Counted from the stretch's first letter, positions 32,886 through 43,045 are shown. The stretch is 55,656 nt of DNA from Candidatus Eiseniibacteriota bacterium (GCA_016178725.1 JACOSV010000002.1:1-55656); one strand, 5' to 3'. A program made the numbers and translations. Notes: generated by a model from the letters alone, not told the origin.

Positions 32886-33009
32886 CGTGCCGTACCACGC
32901 CCGAGGACAAGGCGTCGCGGTCGCGCGACGAGCGGAATCGTGGCCTCTTGGCCACGTTGGAGCGAGGAGCCGGCCGCGCGACGAAGTCATTCGGGCGTGG
33001 TACGGCGCG
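32886..33009. repeat. Long inverted repeat between phoH and pgpH
   Basis: The 19-base left arm 32886-32904 (CGTGCCGTACCACGCCCGA) is matched by the complement of 32991-33009 with one mismatch. The arms are 86 bases apart and enclose a second perfect hairpin. The right arm ends 2 bases before the pgpH ATG, covering the place where a ribosome site should be. It could be a regulatory RNA fold or a MITE-like remnant with terminal repeats. Confidence 0.85.
32939..32956 (+). terminator. Inner hairpin in the phoH-pgpH gap
   Basis: CGTGGCC and GGCCACG form a perfect 7-bp stem with loop TCTT, nested at the centre of the longer inverted repeat. It may attenuate or terminate the phoH transcript. No U-tract. 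Confidence 0.4.
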
Positions 33010-33011
33010 AA

Positions 33012-35237
33012 ATGACCGTTCAGGAACAGGTGGCCCGCCCGGCGCTGCCCGATCGCGCCCGCAGCTTCCGCTGGGGCTACTACGGCGTGCGCGTGCTGCT
33101 GGTCGCGGCGCTGCTCGCGCTCGCGGCGCTGCTGCCGGCGCATCCGCGCGTGCCCGAGAAGTACCGCTACCGCCTCGGCGACATCGCGCGCGAGCGCATC
33201 GTCGCGCCCTACGACTTCCGCGTGCAGAAGGACGAGGCGACGCTGCGCCACGAGCAGCAGACCGCCTCGGGCGCGGTGCCGCCCGTGTACGTCGCCGACG
33301 CGCGCGTCACCGGCGAGACGCTCGACCGCTTCGCGCGCTTCGAGGAGAAGGCGCTGGCGCTGTCGCTCGACAGCACGCTCGCGCGCCGCGACCGCACCGC
33401 CGCGCTGCGTGCGCTCGGCGTCCCTCTCTCGGCCGCCGGCGCCGAGGCGCTGGCCGCGCCGGGGCGCGCGCGCCGCCTGCTGCGCGACGTGGGCGGCTGG
33501 CTCCACGACCTGTTCGGCGCCGGCGTCGTCGCCGAGAAGCGCAACGACATGCTGCAGGGCTATCGCTCGGTCGTCGTGCGCGATGGCCAGACGGAACAGC
33601 CGCGCGGCGCGTCGCTGCTCTACGACCGGCGCGAGGGCCTCGACTGGATGGACGAGCGCGCGCGCGAGGCGTACCCGGCCGATCCGACGTCCGCGCGGGT
33701 CGCGGTCGAGATCGCGACGCCGTTCGTCCAGCCCAACGTGGTCTTCGACCGCGCCGAGACCGAGTGGCGGCGCGTGCAGGCGCAGGGCCAGGTGCCGACG
33801 ATGCTCGGCTTCGTGCAGAAGGACGAGCTGATCGTGGACGCGAACCAGCGCATCGACCGCGACGCGCTGCTCAAGCTCCAGTCGCTGCGCGACCTCGACT
33901 CCGCCCGCCGCCAGCGCGGCGAGGCGCTCTATCCGCCGGCGGCGCGCATGGTGCTGATGCTGCTGTTCATCGCCATCTTCGCCGTCTACCTGCGCGTCGA
34001 GCTGCCGCACGTGTTCCGCAGCAATCCGATGCTCGCGATGTTCGCGCTGCTCACCGCGGTCGTGATGGGCGCGGCCGAGGTGCTGGTCGGGCTCATGGGG
34101 CTCTCGGAGTTCACGGTGCCGCTGGCGCTCGCGCCGCTCGTCGTCGCGTCGCTCATGGAGAAGCGCCCGGCGCTGGTGTTCACGCTCATGCTGGTCGTGG
34201 TCGCGACCGCGATCATGGAGCTGCGCGCGCCGTTCGTCCCGGTCGCCGTGCTGGGCGGCGTCACCGCGGTGTACTCGGTGGCGCGGCTCCGCCATCGCTG
34301 GCACTTCGTGCGCGCCAACCTGCTCATCGCCGCGGTGATCCTGGCCGGAATCCTCGCCTGGGATCTCGCGCGGGCGACGCCGCCGCCCGTGATCGCGCGC
34401 GATCTGATGTGGGGCGCGCTCAACAGCTTCCTCTCGATCTCGCTCGCGTTCCTGGTGCTGCCGCTGGTCGAGCACGCGTTCGGTCTCACGTCGGACATCA
34501 CGCTGCTCGAGCTCTCGGACTTGAACCGTCCGCTGCTGCGCCGGCTCCAGCTCGAGGCGCCCGGCACCTACCACCACAGCATGGTGGTCGGCAGCCTCGC
34601 CGAGCGCGCCGCCGAGGCGATCGGCGCCAACTCGCTGCACGCGCGGGTCGCGGCCTACTACCACGACATCGGCAAGCTCGGGAAGCCCGAGTACTACGCC
34701 GAGAACGAGCCGGCCGCGGGCAGGAGCCGCCACGAGCAGCTCGCGCCGAGCATGAGCGCGCTGGTCGTCAAGTCGCACATCCACGAAGGGCTCGAGCTGG
34801 CGCGTCGCGAACGGCTGCCGCGCGCGGTGCGCGACGCGATTCCCGAGCACCACGGCACGATGGTGATGGCGTTCTTCTACGACAAGGCGCAGCAGCTCGA
34901 CCCCACCGTGCGCCGCGAGGACTACTGCTATCCGGGGCCGCGGCCGCGCTCGAAGGAGACCGCGATCCTGATGCTCGCCGACGGCGTCGAGGGCGCTTCG
35001 CGCGCGCTGCAGGAGCCGACGCCGAGCCGCATCCGCGGGCTCGTCACGCGCATCATCGACGAGCGCGTGCACGACGGGCAGCTCGAGGAGTGCGGGCTCA
35101 CGCTCTCCGAGGTGGCGAAGATCCGCGACGCGTTCGTGCCGGTGCTGACGGCGATCTTCCACGTGCGCGCGCCGTACCCCGAAGATCTGCGCCGACGCGC
35201 CCGCGCCGACGCGGACCTGCGCCGCGAGTCGACGTAG
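33012..35237 (+). CDS. 7TM-HD family cyclic-dinucleotide-type phosphohydrolase (PgpH/YqfF-like)
   Basis: The product has 741 residues. One N-terminal helix (YYGVRVLLVAALLALAALL) is followed by an extracytoplasmic 7TMR-HDED domain of about 270 residues. Seven transmembrane segments come next (from about residue 310: ARMVLMLLFIAIFAVYL onward). A cytoplasmic HD domain follows at about 520-665, with AAYYHDIGKLGKPEYY, EHHGTMVMAFFY and ILMLADGVEGASR. Relatives such as Listeria PgpH hydrolyse cyclic di-AMP. It lies in the conserved order phoH, pgpH, ybeY. No ribosome site is visible before the ATG; this region falls in the inverted repeat. Confidence 0.92.
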   Translation: MTVQEQVARPALPDRARSFRWGYYGVRVLLVAALLALAALLPAHPRVPEKYRYRLGDIARERIVAPYDFRVQKDEATLRHEQQTASGAVPPVYVADARVTGETLDRFARFEEKALALSLDSTLARRDRTAALRALGVPLSAAGAEALAAPGRARRLLRDVGGWLHDLFGAGVVAEKRNDMLQGYRSVVVRDGQTEQPRGASLLYDRREGLDWMDERAREAYPADPTSARVAVEIATPFVQPNVVFDRAETEWRRVQAQGQVPTMLGFVQKDELIVDANQRIDRDALLKLQSLRDLDSARRQRGEALYPPAARMVLMLLFIAIFAVYLRVELPHVFRSNPMLAMFALLTAVVMGAAEVLVGLMGLSEFTVPLALAPLVVASLMEKRPALVFTLMLVVVATAIMELRAPFVPVAVLGGVTAVYSVARLRHRWHFVRANLLIAAVILAGILAWDLARATPPPVIARDLMWGALNSFLSISLAFLVLPLVEHAFGLTSDITLLELSDLNRPLLRRLQLEAPGTYHHSMVVGSLAERAAEAIGANSLHARVAAYYHDIGKLGKPEYYAENEPAAGRSRHEQLAPSMSALVVKSHIHEGLELARRERLPRAVRDAIPEHHGTMVMAFFYDKAQQLDPTVRREDYCYPGPRPRSKETAILMLADGVEGASRALQEPTPSRIRGLVTRIIDERVHDGQLEECGLTLSEVAKIRDAFVPVLTAIFHVRAPYPEDLRRRARADADLRREST

Positions 35238-35238
35238 C

Positions 35239-36156
35239 ATGACGATCGGCGTCGGGCGGCGTGCGACGCTCGCGCTCGGCGCCACGGTCGCTCTGCTCGC
35301 GTGCGCCGTTCCCGCGGCGCCCCTGGCGAACGGCCCGGCGCCCGCCGTCGAATCGTCCCACCCGCCGCGCATGGACTTCGCCGTGTTCCGCGCCCGACTC
35401 GCGAAGGCGCGCGCCGCGACCGTGACGACCGCCTGCGGCACGACCGTCGCGCCATGGGCCTACCGCGGCGCGCACGCCGCCGGGCGGGCGCTCGGCGCGT
35501 CGCACGCGGCCGAGGCGGACGTGAAGTGGACGGCGCGGTTCGTGGCCGCGCTCGACTGGCCGGCGGAGTGGGATTCGGTGACGGCGTGCGTCGGCGCCGA
35601 TCGACCGTGCGACACGCTGAACGCGACGCCGCTCGTCGTCGTCGCGCTCCACGGACACGAGGACCTCTACGTGATGTTCACGTTCGAGACGCGCTGCGCC
35701 ACGGTGTTCGAGGTCGAGCGGCCGCTGGGCGCGCTGCGCCTCGGCACGCGCGCCGACTCGGTGTTCGCGCTGGTGCGCGAGGCGATGCCGCGCGAGGCGC
35801 GCATGGATTCGCTCCCGGCCGAGGTGCCTGCGCGCGCGGCCCGGAGCGCGCCGCCGAGGGACAGCCTGCTCGCGATGTGGTCCCCGGACGTCGAGTCGCT
35901 GCCCTACGCGGAGGTCAAGGTCCCGCCCTCGTATCCCCAGGCCGCCATCGCGCGCGCCGTGGACGGCACCGTCCAGGTCCAGGCGCTGGTCGGCCGCGAC
36001 GGCGCGGTACACGACGCGTTCATCCTGCACTCGATCCCGGGGCTCAACGACGCGGCGCTCGACGCGGTGTGGCAATGGCGCTTCCGCCCGGCGCGGGACC
36101 ACGGCGAGCCGCTCGCGGTCTGGGTGGTGATCCCGGTTCGGTTCGCGCTGCACTGA
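35239..36156 (+). CDS. TonB C-terminal-domain protein, probable lipoprotein
   Basis: The product has 305 residues. The N-terminus is a hydrophobic signal with a lipobox-like ALLAC (Cys at residue 22), so export and lipid attachment are likely. A middle region of about 190 residues is unknown; it has three further cysteines (TACGTT, TACVGA and PCDTL). The C-terminal about 90 residues are a TonB-type domain: VKVPPSYPQAAIARAVDGTV, VGRDGAVHDAFI, LNDAALDAVWQWRFRPA and the end VIPVRFALH. There is no inner-membrane anchor of normal TonB type. It starts one base after the pgpH stop and shares a base with the ybeY start, inside a normally conserved operon. Confidence 0.75.
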   Translation: MTIGVGRRATLALGATVALLACAVPAAPLANGPAPAVESSHPPRMDFAVFRARLAKARAATVTTACGTTVAPWAYRGAHAAGRALGASHAAEADVKWTARFVAALDWPAEWDSVTACVGADRPCDTLNATPLVVVALHGHEDLYVMFTFETRCATVFEVERPLGALRLGTRADSVFALVREAMPREARMDSLPAEVPARAARSAPPRDSLLAMWSPDVESLPYAEVKVPPSYPQAAIARAVDGTVQVQALVGRDGAVHDAFILHSIPGLNDAALDAVWQWRFRPARDHGEPLAVWVVIPVRFALH

Positions 36157-36638
36157 TGGCCGTCACCGTCGCCGGCCGCGGTGGCGTGGCGCGACTCGTC
36201 CCGCCGCTGCGCGCGCTGGTGCGCGCGGCGCTCGACGCGGCCGACCGTCGCGCCGGCGCGATCGGCCTCACGCTCACCGGCGACGACGAGATCCGCGCGC
36301 TCAACCGGCGCTGGCGGCGTCTCGACCGCGCGACCGACGTGCTCTCGTTCGGCTATGACGAGGCGGCGGGCGCGACGCCGGTGGACGGCGACCTGGTCGT
36401 CTCGATGGAGCGCGTGATGGTTCAGGCGCGGCGCTATCGCGTGACGCCGGGGCGCGAGCTGGCGCGGCTCGTGATCCATGGCGCGCTCCACCTCGCCGGC
36501 CTCGATCACGCGACGGCGACCGAGCGACGCGCGATGCGGCGTAGCGAGGCGCGCGTGCTTGCCGCGGGCCGCGCGGCGATCGCGGCGCTGGATCGCGCGC
36601 TCGCCGCGAGGCGGCGGGGAGCCGGCCGGCCGCATTGA
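36156..36638 (+). CDS. ybeY: Endoribonuclease YbeY
   Basis: The product has 160 residues. The zinc-binding motif HGALHLAGLDH, with three histidines, is complete. The upstream family motif LNRRWRRLDRATDVLSFGYDE is present. It matures 16S rRNA 3' ends and acts in ribosome quality control. It is coupled to the preceding gene (TGATG overlap). Partner gene phoH lies at the start of the same operon. Confidence 0.95.
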   Translation: MAVTVAGRGGVARLVPPLRALVRAALDAADRRAGAIGLTLTGDDEIRALNRRWRRLDRATDVLSFGYDEAAGATPVDGDLVVSMERVMVQARRYRVTPGRELARLVIHGALHLAGLDHATATERRAMRRSEARVLAAGRAAIAALDRALAARRRGAGRPH

Positions 36639-36725
36639 CGTTCCGCCCGCCATCGGCGAGGCTCGGCGCGCATCCTCCTTCGCACCACGATCCGCGACCC
36701 GACCGCGAGGCCGACGCTCCCCGTC

Positions 36726-37361
36726 ATGTCTCCGCCCGACTCCGGCGACGAGAAACCCGGCGCGATGCGCCGCCTGCGCAGCTGGCTGCTCGCCGGCCTG
36801 CTCGTGCTCGCGCCTTCGGTGCTGACGCTCTGGGTCTTCTACCGGCTGCTCAACTTCGTCGACAACATCCTCGGCCGGTTCCTGCGCTTCTCGTTCTTCG
36901 ACTACCGGCGCATCCCGGGCCTCGGCCTGCTCGCGACGCTGATCCTGCTCGCGATCGTCGGCGCGATCGCGAGGCGCTTCGGCGCCGGCCCGCTCGGGCG
37001 GCTGTGGGATCGCCTGCTCACGCGCATCCCGGGCGTCGGCATCCTCTACGGCTCGACCAAGTCGCTCGGCGAGGCGCTGCTCTCGCCGGGCGAGCGCGCG
37101 TTCCAGAAGGTGGTGCTGGTCGCATGGCCGTATCCCGGCGTCTACCGCGTCGGCTTCGTCACCGGCCGCGCGCCCGCCGATCTGCGCCGGCGCATCGGCG
37201 AGGAGATCGAGGTGGTGTTCGTGCCGCACACGCCCAATCCGGCGTCGGGGTTCGTCCACTACGTGCCGAAGTCGCAGGTCATCTACCTCGACTGGCCGGT
37301 CGAGGAAGGCCTCAAGGTGATCGTCTCGGGCGGCGTCGTGCAGCCGCCGGCGCGGGCGTAG
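36726..37361 (+). CDS. DUF502 family membrane protein
   Basis: The product has 211 residues. Two transmembrane segments (SWLLAGLLVLAPSVLTLWVFY and LGLLATLILLAIVGAIA) are followed by the DUF502 soluble part. Diagnostic stretches are RIPGVGILYGSTKSLGEALL, FQKVVLVAWPYPGVYRVGF and VFVPHTPNPASGFVHYVPKS. The function in bacteria is unknown. It ends 4 bases before recO. Confidence 0.88.
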   Translation: MSPPDSGDEKPGAMRRLRSWLLAGLLVLAPSVLTLWVFYRLLNFVDNILGRFLRFSFFDYRRIPGLGLLATLILLAIVGAIARRFGAGPLGRLWDRLLTRIPGVGILYGSTKSLGEALLSPGERAFQKVVLVAWPYPGVYRVGFVTGRAPADLRRRIGEEIEVVFVPHTPNPASGFVHYVPKSQVIYLDWPVEEGLKVIVSGGVVQPPARA

Positions 37362-37365
37362 GCGC

Positions 37366-38166
37366 ATGGCGATCGTCCGCTGCGAGGGCATCGTCCTCAA
37401 GACGCACGCGCTCGGCGACACGAGCCTGATCGTCGTGACGTACACGCGCGAGTACGGCCTGCTCAAGCTGGTCGCCAAGGGGGCGCGGCGCACGCCGAGC
37501 CGGTTCGGCTTCGCGCTCGAGCCGCTCTCGCGCTCGCGCTACGTCGTCTATCACAAGCCCGATCGCGACCTGCACCTCGTCTCGCAGGCCGAGGTGATCG
37601 ATCCGGTCGGCAGCCGGCTCGCCGATCTCGCGCGGCTCGCGCACGCGCAGGCGGCGCTCGAGCTGATCGACCGCCTCGTGTGGGGCGAGGAGCCGCACGC
37701 CGAGCTCTACGATCTGCTCGCCGCCGCGCTCGGCGGCGTGACGCGCGCGCCGCTCGTGTCGCTGCCGGCCGTGACGCTCGCGTTCCAGCTGCAGGTGGCG
37801 AGCCTTCTCGGGTATCGTCCGCGGCTCGACGCCTGCGCGAACTGCGGCGAGGCCATCTCGTCGCGGCGTCTGTTCTCGCCGGCGCGCGGCGGGCTGCTGT
37901 GCGATCGCTGCGCCGCGATGGAGCCGGGCACGGTGACGCTCTCGGCCGACGGGCTCGCGGGGCTCACGCTGCTGCTCTCGCGTCCGGTCGCCGAGGCGGT
38001 GGACTGGGACGCGCTCGGCGAGGTGCGGCGTTCGGGGGAGATCCTGCGCGTGGTCGAGGCGTTCCTGAAGCACCACTTTCAGCGCTTCCAGGGCCTCAAG
38101 TCCCTCGAGATGCTGCGCTCGCTGCCCGGCTTCGACGCCGAGCGGGACGCTCCATGCCCGGCGTGA
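37366..38166 (+). CDS. recO: DNA repair protein RecO
   Basis: The product has 266 residues. The N-terminal OB fold reads [37 protein letters not shown]. The helical domain carries a zinc ribbon with CANCGE and LCDRC. RecO loads RecA at gaps with RecR and RecF. Its 3' end overlaps the glyQ start by 13 bases. Confidence 0.94.
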   Translation: MAIVRCEGIVLKTHALGDTSLIVVTYTREYGLLKLVAKGARRTPSRFGFALEPLSRSRYVVYHKPDRDLHLVSQAEVIDPVGSRLADLARLAHAQAALELIDRLVWGEEPHAELYDLLAAALGGVTRAPLVSLPAVTLAFQLQVASLLGYRPRLDACANCGEAISSRRLFSPARGGLLCDRCAAMEPGTVTLSADGLAGLTLLLSRPVAEAVDWDALGEVRRSGEILRVVEAFLKHHFQRFQGLKSLEMLRSLPGFDAERDAPCPA

Positions 38167-39167
38167 ACCCCGGCCGCTCGCTGCAGGAGATGATGCTCGC
38201 GATCGAGACCTACTGGATCGAGCGTGGCTGCGTCATCCAGCAGCCGTATCCCTCCGAGGTCGGCGCCGGCACGTTCAACCCGGCGAGCTTCCTGCGCGCG
38301 CTCGGCCCCGAGCCGTGGCGCGTCGCCTACGTCGAGCCCTCGCGGCGGCCGAAGGACGGGCGCTACGGCGAGAATCCGCAGCGCTTCCAGCAGTTCTACC
38401 AGTACCAGGTGCTGCTCAAGCCGTCGCCGCCCGATGTCGTGGATCTCTACTTCGGATCGCTGCGCGCGATCGGCATCGCTCCCGCCGAGCACGACCTGCG
38501 CATGGTCGAGGACGACTGGGAGTCGCCGACGCTCGGCGCCGCGGGCCTCGGCTGGCAGATCTGGATGGACGGGACCGAGATCTCGCAGTTCACCTACTTC
38601 CAGCAGTGCGGCGGCATCGAGCTGCCGGTCGTGTCGGCCGAGATGACGTACGGCCTGGACCGCATCGGCATGATGCTGCAGGGCAAGGACCGCGTGCAGG
38701 ATCTCGCGTGGGCCGCCGAGACCCGCGACGCCGCGGGGCACCTCGTGATGCCCGCCGTCACGTGGGGCGACCTCTGGCTCCAGAACGAGAAGGAGTGGTC
38801 GCGCTACAACTTCGAAGCCGCCGACGTGCCCGGGCTGTTCGAGATGTTCAAGCAGTGGGAGAAGGAAGCGGCGCGCCTGCTCGACCTCTATCTCGTCGCG
38901 CCCGGCTACGACGCGGTGATCAAGTGCTCGCACGTCTTCAACCTGCTCGACGCGCGCGGCGCGATCTCGGTGAGCGAGCGCGTCGGCTACATCGCGCGCG
39001 TGCGCAAGCTCGCGCGCAAGGCGGCGACCGCGTACGTGAAGCAGCGCGAGGCGCTCGGCTTCCCGCTGATCAAGGACGACGCCGAGCGCGCGAAGTGGAT
39101 CACGGCCGCGGCGGGGGATGACGCGAAGGCCGCGCCGGCGACCGCCGGTCGCGGACGCGCGTCGTGA
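38154..39167 (+). CDS. glyQ: Glycyl-tRNA synthetase alpha subunit
   Basis: The product has 337 residues. The near-invariant GlyQ sequence is easily recognised: [81 protein letters not shown] and [18 protein letters not shown]. It holds the aminoacylation site of the heterotetrameric enzyme. The family core is about 290 residues; the last about 30 residues are an Ala-rich extension. It starts inside recO and overlaps glyS (GTGA). Confidence 0.97.
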   Translation: MPGVNPGRSLQEMMLAIETYWIERGCVIQQPYPSEVGAGTFNPASFLRALGPEPWRVAYVEPSRRPKDGRYGENPQRFQQFYQYQVLLKPSPPDVVDLYFGSLRAIGIAPAEHDLRMVEDDWESPTLGAAGLGWQIWMDGTEISQFTYFQQCGGIELPVVSAEMTYGLDRIGMMLQGKDRVQDLAWAAETRDAAGHLVMPAVTWGDLWLQNEKEWSRYNFEAADVPGLFEMFKQWEKEAARLLDLYLVAPGYDAVIKCSHVFNLLDARGAISVSERVGYIARVRKLARKAATAYVKQREALGFPLIKDDAERAKWITAAAGDDAKAAPATAGRGRAS

Positions 39168-41320
39168 CGCGCGACCTCCTCTTCGAGATCGGCGTCGAGG
39201 AGCTGCCGGGCGGCTACGTGCCGCCGGCGCTCGCGCAGCTCGAGCAGGCGGCGCGCGACGGGCTCGCCGCATCGCGCCTGGGCTTCGCCGACCTCACGAC
39301 CTACGGCACGCCGCGCCGGCTCGCGCTCCTGGTGCGCGGCCTCGCCGACCGCCAGACCGACGTCGACGAAGAGGCGACCGGGCCCGCGGTCAAGGCCGCC
39401 TATGACGCCGACGGCGCGCCGACGCGCGCGTTGCTCGGCTTCTGCCAGGGGAAGGGCGTCGATCCGAAGTCCGTGCGCCGCGTCGCGACAGCGAGGGGCG
39501 AGTACGTCGCGGTCACCGTGCACCACGCGGGACGCGCCGCGATCGAGGTGCTGCCGGTGCTGCTCGGGGCGCTGCCCGCACGCCTCACGTTCCCGAAGAG
39601 CATGCGCTGGATCCCGGGCGACGACGCGCGCTTCGCGCGGCCCGTGCGCTGGCTGGTCGCACTGCTCGGTGACGACGTCGTGGCGGCGCGCGCATTCGGC
39701 CTCGAGGCCGGGCGGTCGAGCTTCGGCCATCGCTTCCTCGCGCCCGGCGCGGTGAAAATCAAGAGCGCGGGCCGCTACCTCGAGGCGCTCGAGAAGGCGT
39801 CGGTGCTCGCCGATCATCGCGCGCGGCGCGCGCTCACCGCCGAAGGCGTCGCGGCGCACGCCGTGAAGGCGGGCGGTCGGGTCGTGGCCGACGACGAGCT
39901 GGTGGACATCAACAGCTTCCTGATCGAGACACCGAGCGTCTTCACGGGGCGCTTCGATGCGCGCTACCTCGACCTGCCGCGCGAGGTGATCGTCACGGCG
40001 TTGCGCGAGCACCAACGCTACTTCGCGATCGAGACCGCCGACGGCGGACTGCTGCCCGCGTTCGTCGCGGTGCGCAACGGCGGCGAGGCGGGGATGGAGC
40101 GCGTGCGCCGCGGCAACGAGGACGTCCTCGCCTCACGGCTCGAGGACGCGCGCTTCTACTGGGAGACCGATCTGAAGCATCCGCCCGCGGGCCGCGTGGA
40201 CGATCTCGCGAATGTCGTGTGGATCGAAGGGCTCGGCACGCTGCGCGACAAGGCGGCGCGGCTCGAGGCGCTCGCCGGCGCGATCGCCGAGCGCATCGCG
40301 CCGGACGCGGCGGCCGCGGCGAAGCGCGCGGCGCTCCTCTGCAAGACCGATCTCCTCTCTGAGATGATCGGCAGCGGCAAGGAGTACGCGGGACTCCAGG
40401 GCGTGATCGGCGGCCAATACGCCGCGCGCGCCGGCGAGCCGAAGCCGGTGGCCGAGGCGATCGCCTGGCACTACCACCCGCGCTTCGCCGGCGACGCGCT
40501 GCCGCCGACCGCGGCCGGCCTCGTCCTCGCGCTCGCGGACAAGCTCGACCACGTTGCCGGCGCGTTCGTCGCCGGCAAGACGCCGACCGGCAGCGAAGAT
40601 CCCTACGGCGTGCGGCGGGCGGGCAACGGCGTCGTGCGCATCCTGATCGAGAAGACGTTCGCGCTCGACCTGCGCGAGGCGACGATGCGCGCGACCGCCC
40701 CGTTCTTCGCCGCCGGGCCGGATCTGCCGCAGGCGGCGCTGATGAAGCAGCTCGGCGAGTTCTGGCGCGGCCGCGTCGAGGCGGCGCTCGAGCAGGAGGG
40801 GCTCGCCCACGACACGCGCGAGGCGGCGCTCGAGGCGCAGATCGAATCGGACGCGAAGCCCGGCGACGGGCGCGGCGCGGCGCGGCCGGGATGGATCGAT
40901 CCCGCCGACTGTCGCGCGCGCGCGCGCGTGCTCGGCGCGTTCCGCGACGACGGCCGCTTCGCCCCGCTCGTCATTCTCTACAAGCGCGTCGCCAACATCC
41001 TCAAGGCCGCGACCGAGCCGCTGCCCGAGGCGGTGGACCGCGCGCGGCTCGCCGAAGCCGCCGAGCGCGATCTCGCCGCGGCGCTCGACCGCGCGCGCGA
41101 GCGCACGGCGCCGCTCTGGCGCTCGCGTGCATACGAAGCGGTCCTGCCCGCGCTGCTCGAGATGGAGCAGACGATCCACGCGTTCTTCGACGGCGTGATG
41201 GTCAACGTCGAGGACGAGACGCTCCGCCGCAATCGCCTGCGGCTGCTCGCCGACGTGCGTGATCTATTCCTGCGCGGCTGGGACCTCTCGCGCGTCGTCG
41301 TCGAGGGCGAGAAGGGCTAG
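39164..41320 (+). CDS. glyS: Glycyl-tRNA synthetase beta subunit
   Basis: The product has 718 residues. It starts with [23 protein letters not shown], and [20 protein letters not shown] and [21 protein letters not shown] follow. [17 protein letters not shown] and [28 protein letters not shown], all typical of GlyS, come later. A C-terminal DALR-like anticodon region ends with [21 protein letters not shown]. It binds tRNA-Gly in the alpha2-beta2 enzyme. The GTG start overlaps the glyQ stop. It is convergent with the kinase gene, 13 bases away. Confidence 0.97.
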   Translation: MTRDLLFEIGVEELPGGYVPPALAQLEQAARDGLAASRLGFADLTTYGTPRRLALLVRGLADRQTDVDEEATGPAVKAAYDADGAPTRALLGFCQGKGVDPKSVRRVATARGEYVAVTVHHAGRAAIEVLPVLLGALPARLTFPKSMRWIPGDDARFARPVRWLVALLGDDVVAARAFGLEAGRSSFGHRFLAPGAVKIKSAGRYLEALEKASVLADHRARRALTAEGVAAHAVKAGGRVVADDELVDINSFLIETPSVFTGRFDARYLDLPREVIVTALREHQRYFAIETADGGLLPAFVAVRNGGEAGMERVRRGNEDVLASRLEDARFYWETDLKHPPAGRVDDLANVVWIEGLGTLRDKAARLEALAGAIAERIAPDAAAAAKRAALLCKTDLLSEMIGSGKEYAGLQGVIGGQYAARAGEPKPVAEAIAWHYHPRFAGDALPPTAAGLVLALADKLDHVAGAFVAGKTPTGSEDPYGVRRAGNGVVRILIEKTFALDLREATMRATAPFFAAGPDLPQAALMKQLGEFWRGRVEAALEQEGLAHDTREAALEAQIESDAKPGDGRGAARPGWIDPADCRARARVLGAFRDDGRFAPLVILYKRVANILKAATEPLPEAVDRARLAEAAERDLAAALDRARERTAPLWRSRAYEAVLPALLEMEQTIHAFFDGVMVNVEDETLRRNRLRLLADVRDLFLRGWDLSRVVVEGEKG

Positions 41321-41333
41321 GGGCCGCGCGACC

Positions 41334-43025
41334 TCACTGCGGCCGCTTCGGCGCCGCGGCGATCTCGGCGTCGATCTCGCCACGTGCCGCACGGGTCGTG
41401 TCGAGCGCTGCGAAACGATCGCGATCCGCGCGCGCGTCGGTGAGCCGGCCGAGCCGCGCCTCGGCGCGGGCCCGGATCGACCAGCCGGCCGCCATCGTGC
41501 GATCGAGCGCGAGCCCCTGATTGACGATGCCCAGCGTGCGCATGTAGTGGCCTCGCGTGAACTCGATCAGCGCGGCGTTCTTGTACAGCGCGGCGACGCC
41601 GGGGAAGCGCCGCAGCGCGACACGCAGGGCCGCGTCGGCCTCGTCGGTGCGTCCGGCCTGGATCAGTGCGTACGCAAAGTTGTTCGCGTAGCCGGCGTTG
41701 GCCGAGTCGAGCGCCATCGCACTTCGGTAATGGTCGATTGCGCTGGCATACGCGGCGTCGCTCATCGCGACCTCGGCGAGGCCGTCGTGGGCGCCGGCGG
41801 CGAGCTTCGGATCGCGCGGGTGTTCGCCGAGGACGCTGTCGTAGAGCGCCGTGGCGCGTGACGGGTCGCCGGTCTGCCGCAGCAGGGTGGCGAGGTTGAG
41901 CATGGCCGGTTCGTAGTGGCCGTCTTGGTGCAGTGCGGCCTCGAAATCCGCGCGCGCCGCGCCGAGGCTGTCGTGACGCATGCGGTCGTAGCCGCGGTTG
42001 TTGAGCGCGATCGCGGTCTCCGCCGGCGGATGGCTCCCGCCACGCCGGGGCGCGAGCGGCACGAGCCCAGCCACGACCGCGAGCAGGAGGCCGAAGCCTA
42101 GGATCCACGGGGCGGCGCGGCGCGGCCGCCGTGCGTCCATGGTCGGCGCGAGCGCGCGCTCCGGCGAACCGACCGGCACGGCCTCGAGCTCGACCGTGTC
42201 GCCCGGCGCGGGAGGGAGCGGCGCGTCGGTGAGCACCGCGAGCTCGCGCGCGATGGTCGTAGCGTCGAGCCGCGCGTCGGGATCCTTCTCGAGCATCCGC
42301 GCGATCAGCGCCGCGACCGCATCGGGCACGTCGGGCCGCGCGTCACGCACCGGCTTCGGCGGCTCGTTGGCGATCACGTACATGAGCGCGAGCGGGCTGT
42401 CGCCGGCGAACGGCAGTCCGCCCGCGAGCATCTCGTGCAGCACGACGCCAAGCGCGAACACGTCGGCCGGCGGGCCGGTCGCGCCGCGCGTGGACTCCGG
42501 CGCCATGTAGGCGGCGGTGCCCAGCGTTGAGCCGGTCATCGTGATGCGCGCCGCGGCGACCACACGCGCGAGGCCGAAATCCATGAGCTTGATCGCGCCG
42601 TCCTCGTCGAACATGAGGTTCTCAGGCTTCACGTCGCGGTGCGCGATGCCGCGGCGGTGGGCGAGTGCGAGCGCGCCCGCCGTGTCGCGCGCGATCGCGA
42701 GCGCCTCGGCGATCGGCAGGGGACCGCGGCGGATGCGGTCGCGCAGGCTCTCGCCGCCGACGAGCTCCATGGCGATGAACGTGTGACCGCCGTCGCGCTC
42801 GAACGCGAACAGCGTGGCGATGTGGGGATGGTGGAGCGCCGCGGCGGCGCGCGCCTCGCGCTCGAAGCGCTGGAGCGCGTCGGCGTCGGCCGCCAGCTCG
42901 GGCGCGACGAACTTGAGGGCGACGTGGCGGTCGAGGTGGAGATCGACCGCTTCGAAGACCTCGCCCATGCCGCCGCGGCCGAGCCGGCGGCCGATCTCGT
43001 AGTGCGAGATCCGGGTGTGCTCCAT
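41334..43025 (-). CDS. Membrane Ser/Thr protein kinase with TPR domain
   Basis: The product has 563 residues. The N-terminal kinase domain (about 9-270) has all key residues: glycine loop GRGGMG (16-21), Lys38 in VALKFV, HRDVKPEN (129-136), DFG (149-151) and AAYMAPE. A transmembrane helix (WILGFGLLLAVVAGLVPLA) lies near 307-326. The extracytoplasmic part is made of tetratricopeptide repeats (NNRGYDRMRHDSLGAARADFEAAL; AMLNLATLLRQTGDPSRATALYDSVL). It probably phosphorylates cytoplasmic FHA-type targets in response to envelope interactions. It is transcribed in the same direction as the giant secreted protein gene, behind a terminator. Confidence 0.94.
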   Translation of the reverse strand: MEHTRISHYEIGRRLGRGGMGEVFEAVDLHLDRHVALKFVAPELAADADALQRFEREARAAAALHHPHIATLFAFERDGGHTFIAMELVGGESLRDRIRRGPLPIAEALAIARDTAGALALAHRRGIAHRDVKPENLMFDEDGAIKLMDFGLARVVAAARITMTGSTLGTAAYMAPESTRGATGPPADVFALGVVLHEMLAGGLPFAGDSPLALMYVIANEPPKPVRDARPDVPDAVAALIARMLEKDPDARLDATTIARELAVLTDAPLPPAPGDTVELEAVPVGSPERALAPTMDARRPRRAAPWILGFGLLLAVVAGLVPLAPRRGGSHPPAETAIALNNRGYDRMRHDSLGAARADFEAALHQDGHYEPAMLNLATLLRQTGDPSRATALYDSVLGEHPRDPKLAAGAHDGLAEVAMSDAAYASAIDHYRSAMALDSANAGYANNFAYALIQAGRTDEADAALRVALRRFPGVAALYKNAALIEFTRGHYMRTLGIVNQGLALDRTMAAGWSIRARAEARLGRLTDARADRDRFAALDTTRAARGEIDAEIAAAPKRPQ

Positions 43026-43036
43026 GGCGTTCGCGG

Positions 43037-43045
43037 ACCCTAGCA
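43037..43045 (-). promoter_or_regulatory. Putative kinase-gene promoter (extended -10)
   Basis: On the minus strand TGCTAGGGT ends 11 bases before the kinase ATG. It is the same TGCTAnnnT form as elsewhere in the window. It would give a leader of only a few bases, and no ribosome site is present. Confidence 0.35.

Noticed and set aside
32187..35441. A 1,084-codon minus-strand frame opposite phoH and pgpH
   Set aside because: It is antisense to two well-recognised genes, rich in Arg, His, Ala and Glu, and without domains. Such frames arise from very high GC at third positions. The long minus-strand frames opposite hisS/aspS, the TPR gene and mccB, and the plus-strand frames opposite the giant gene, were rejected for the same reason.
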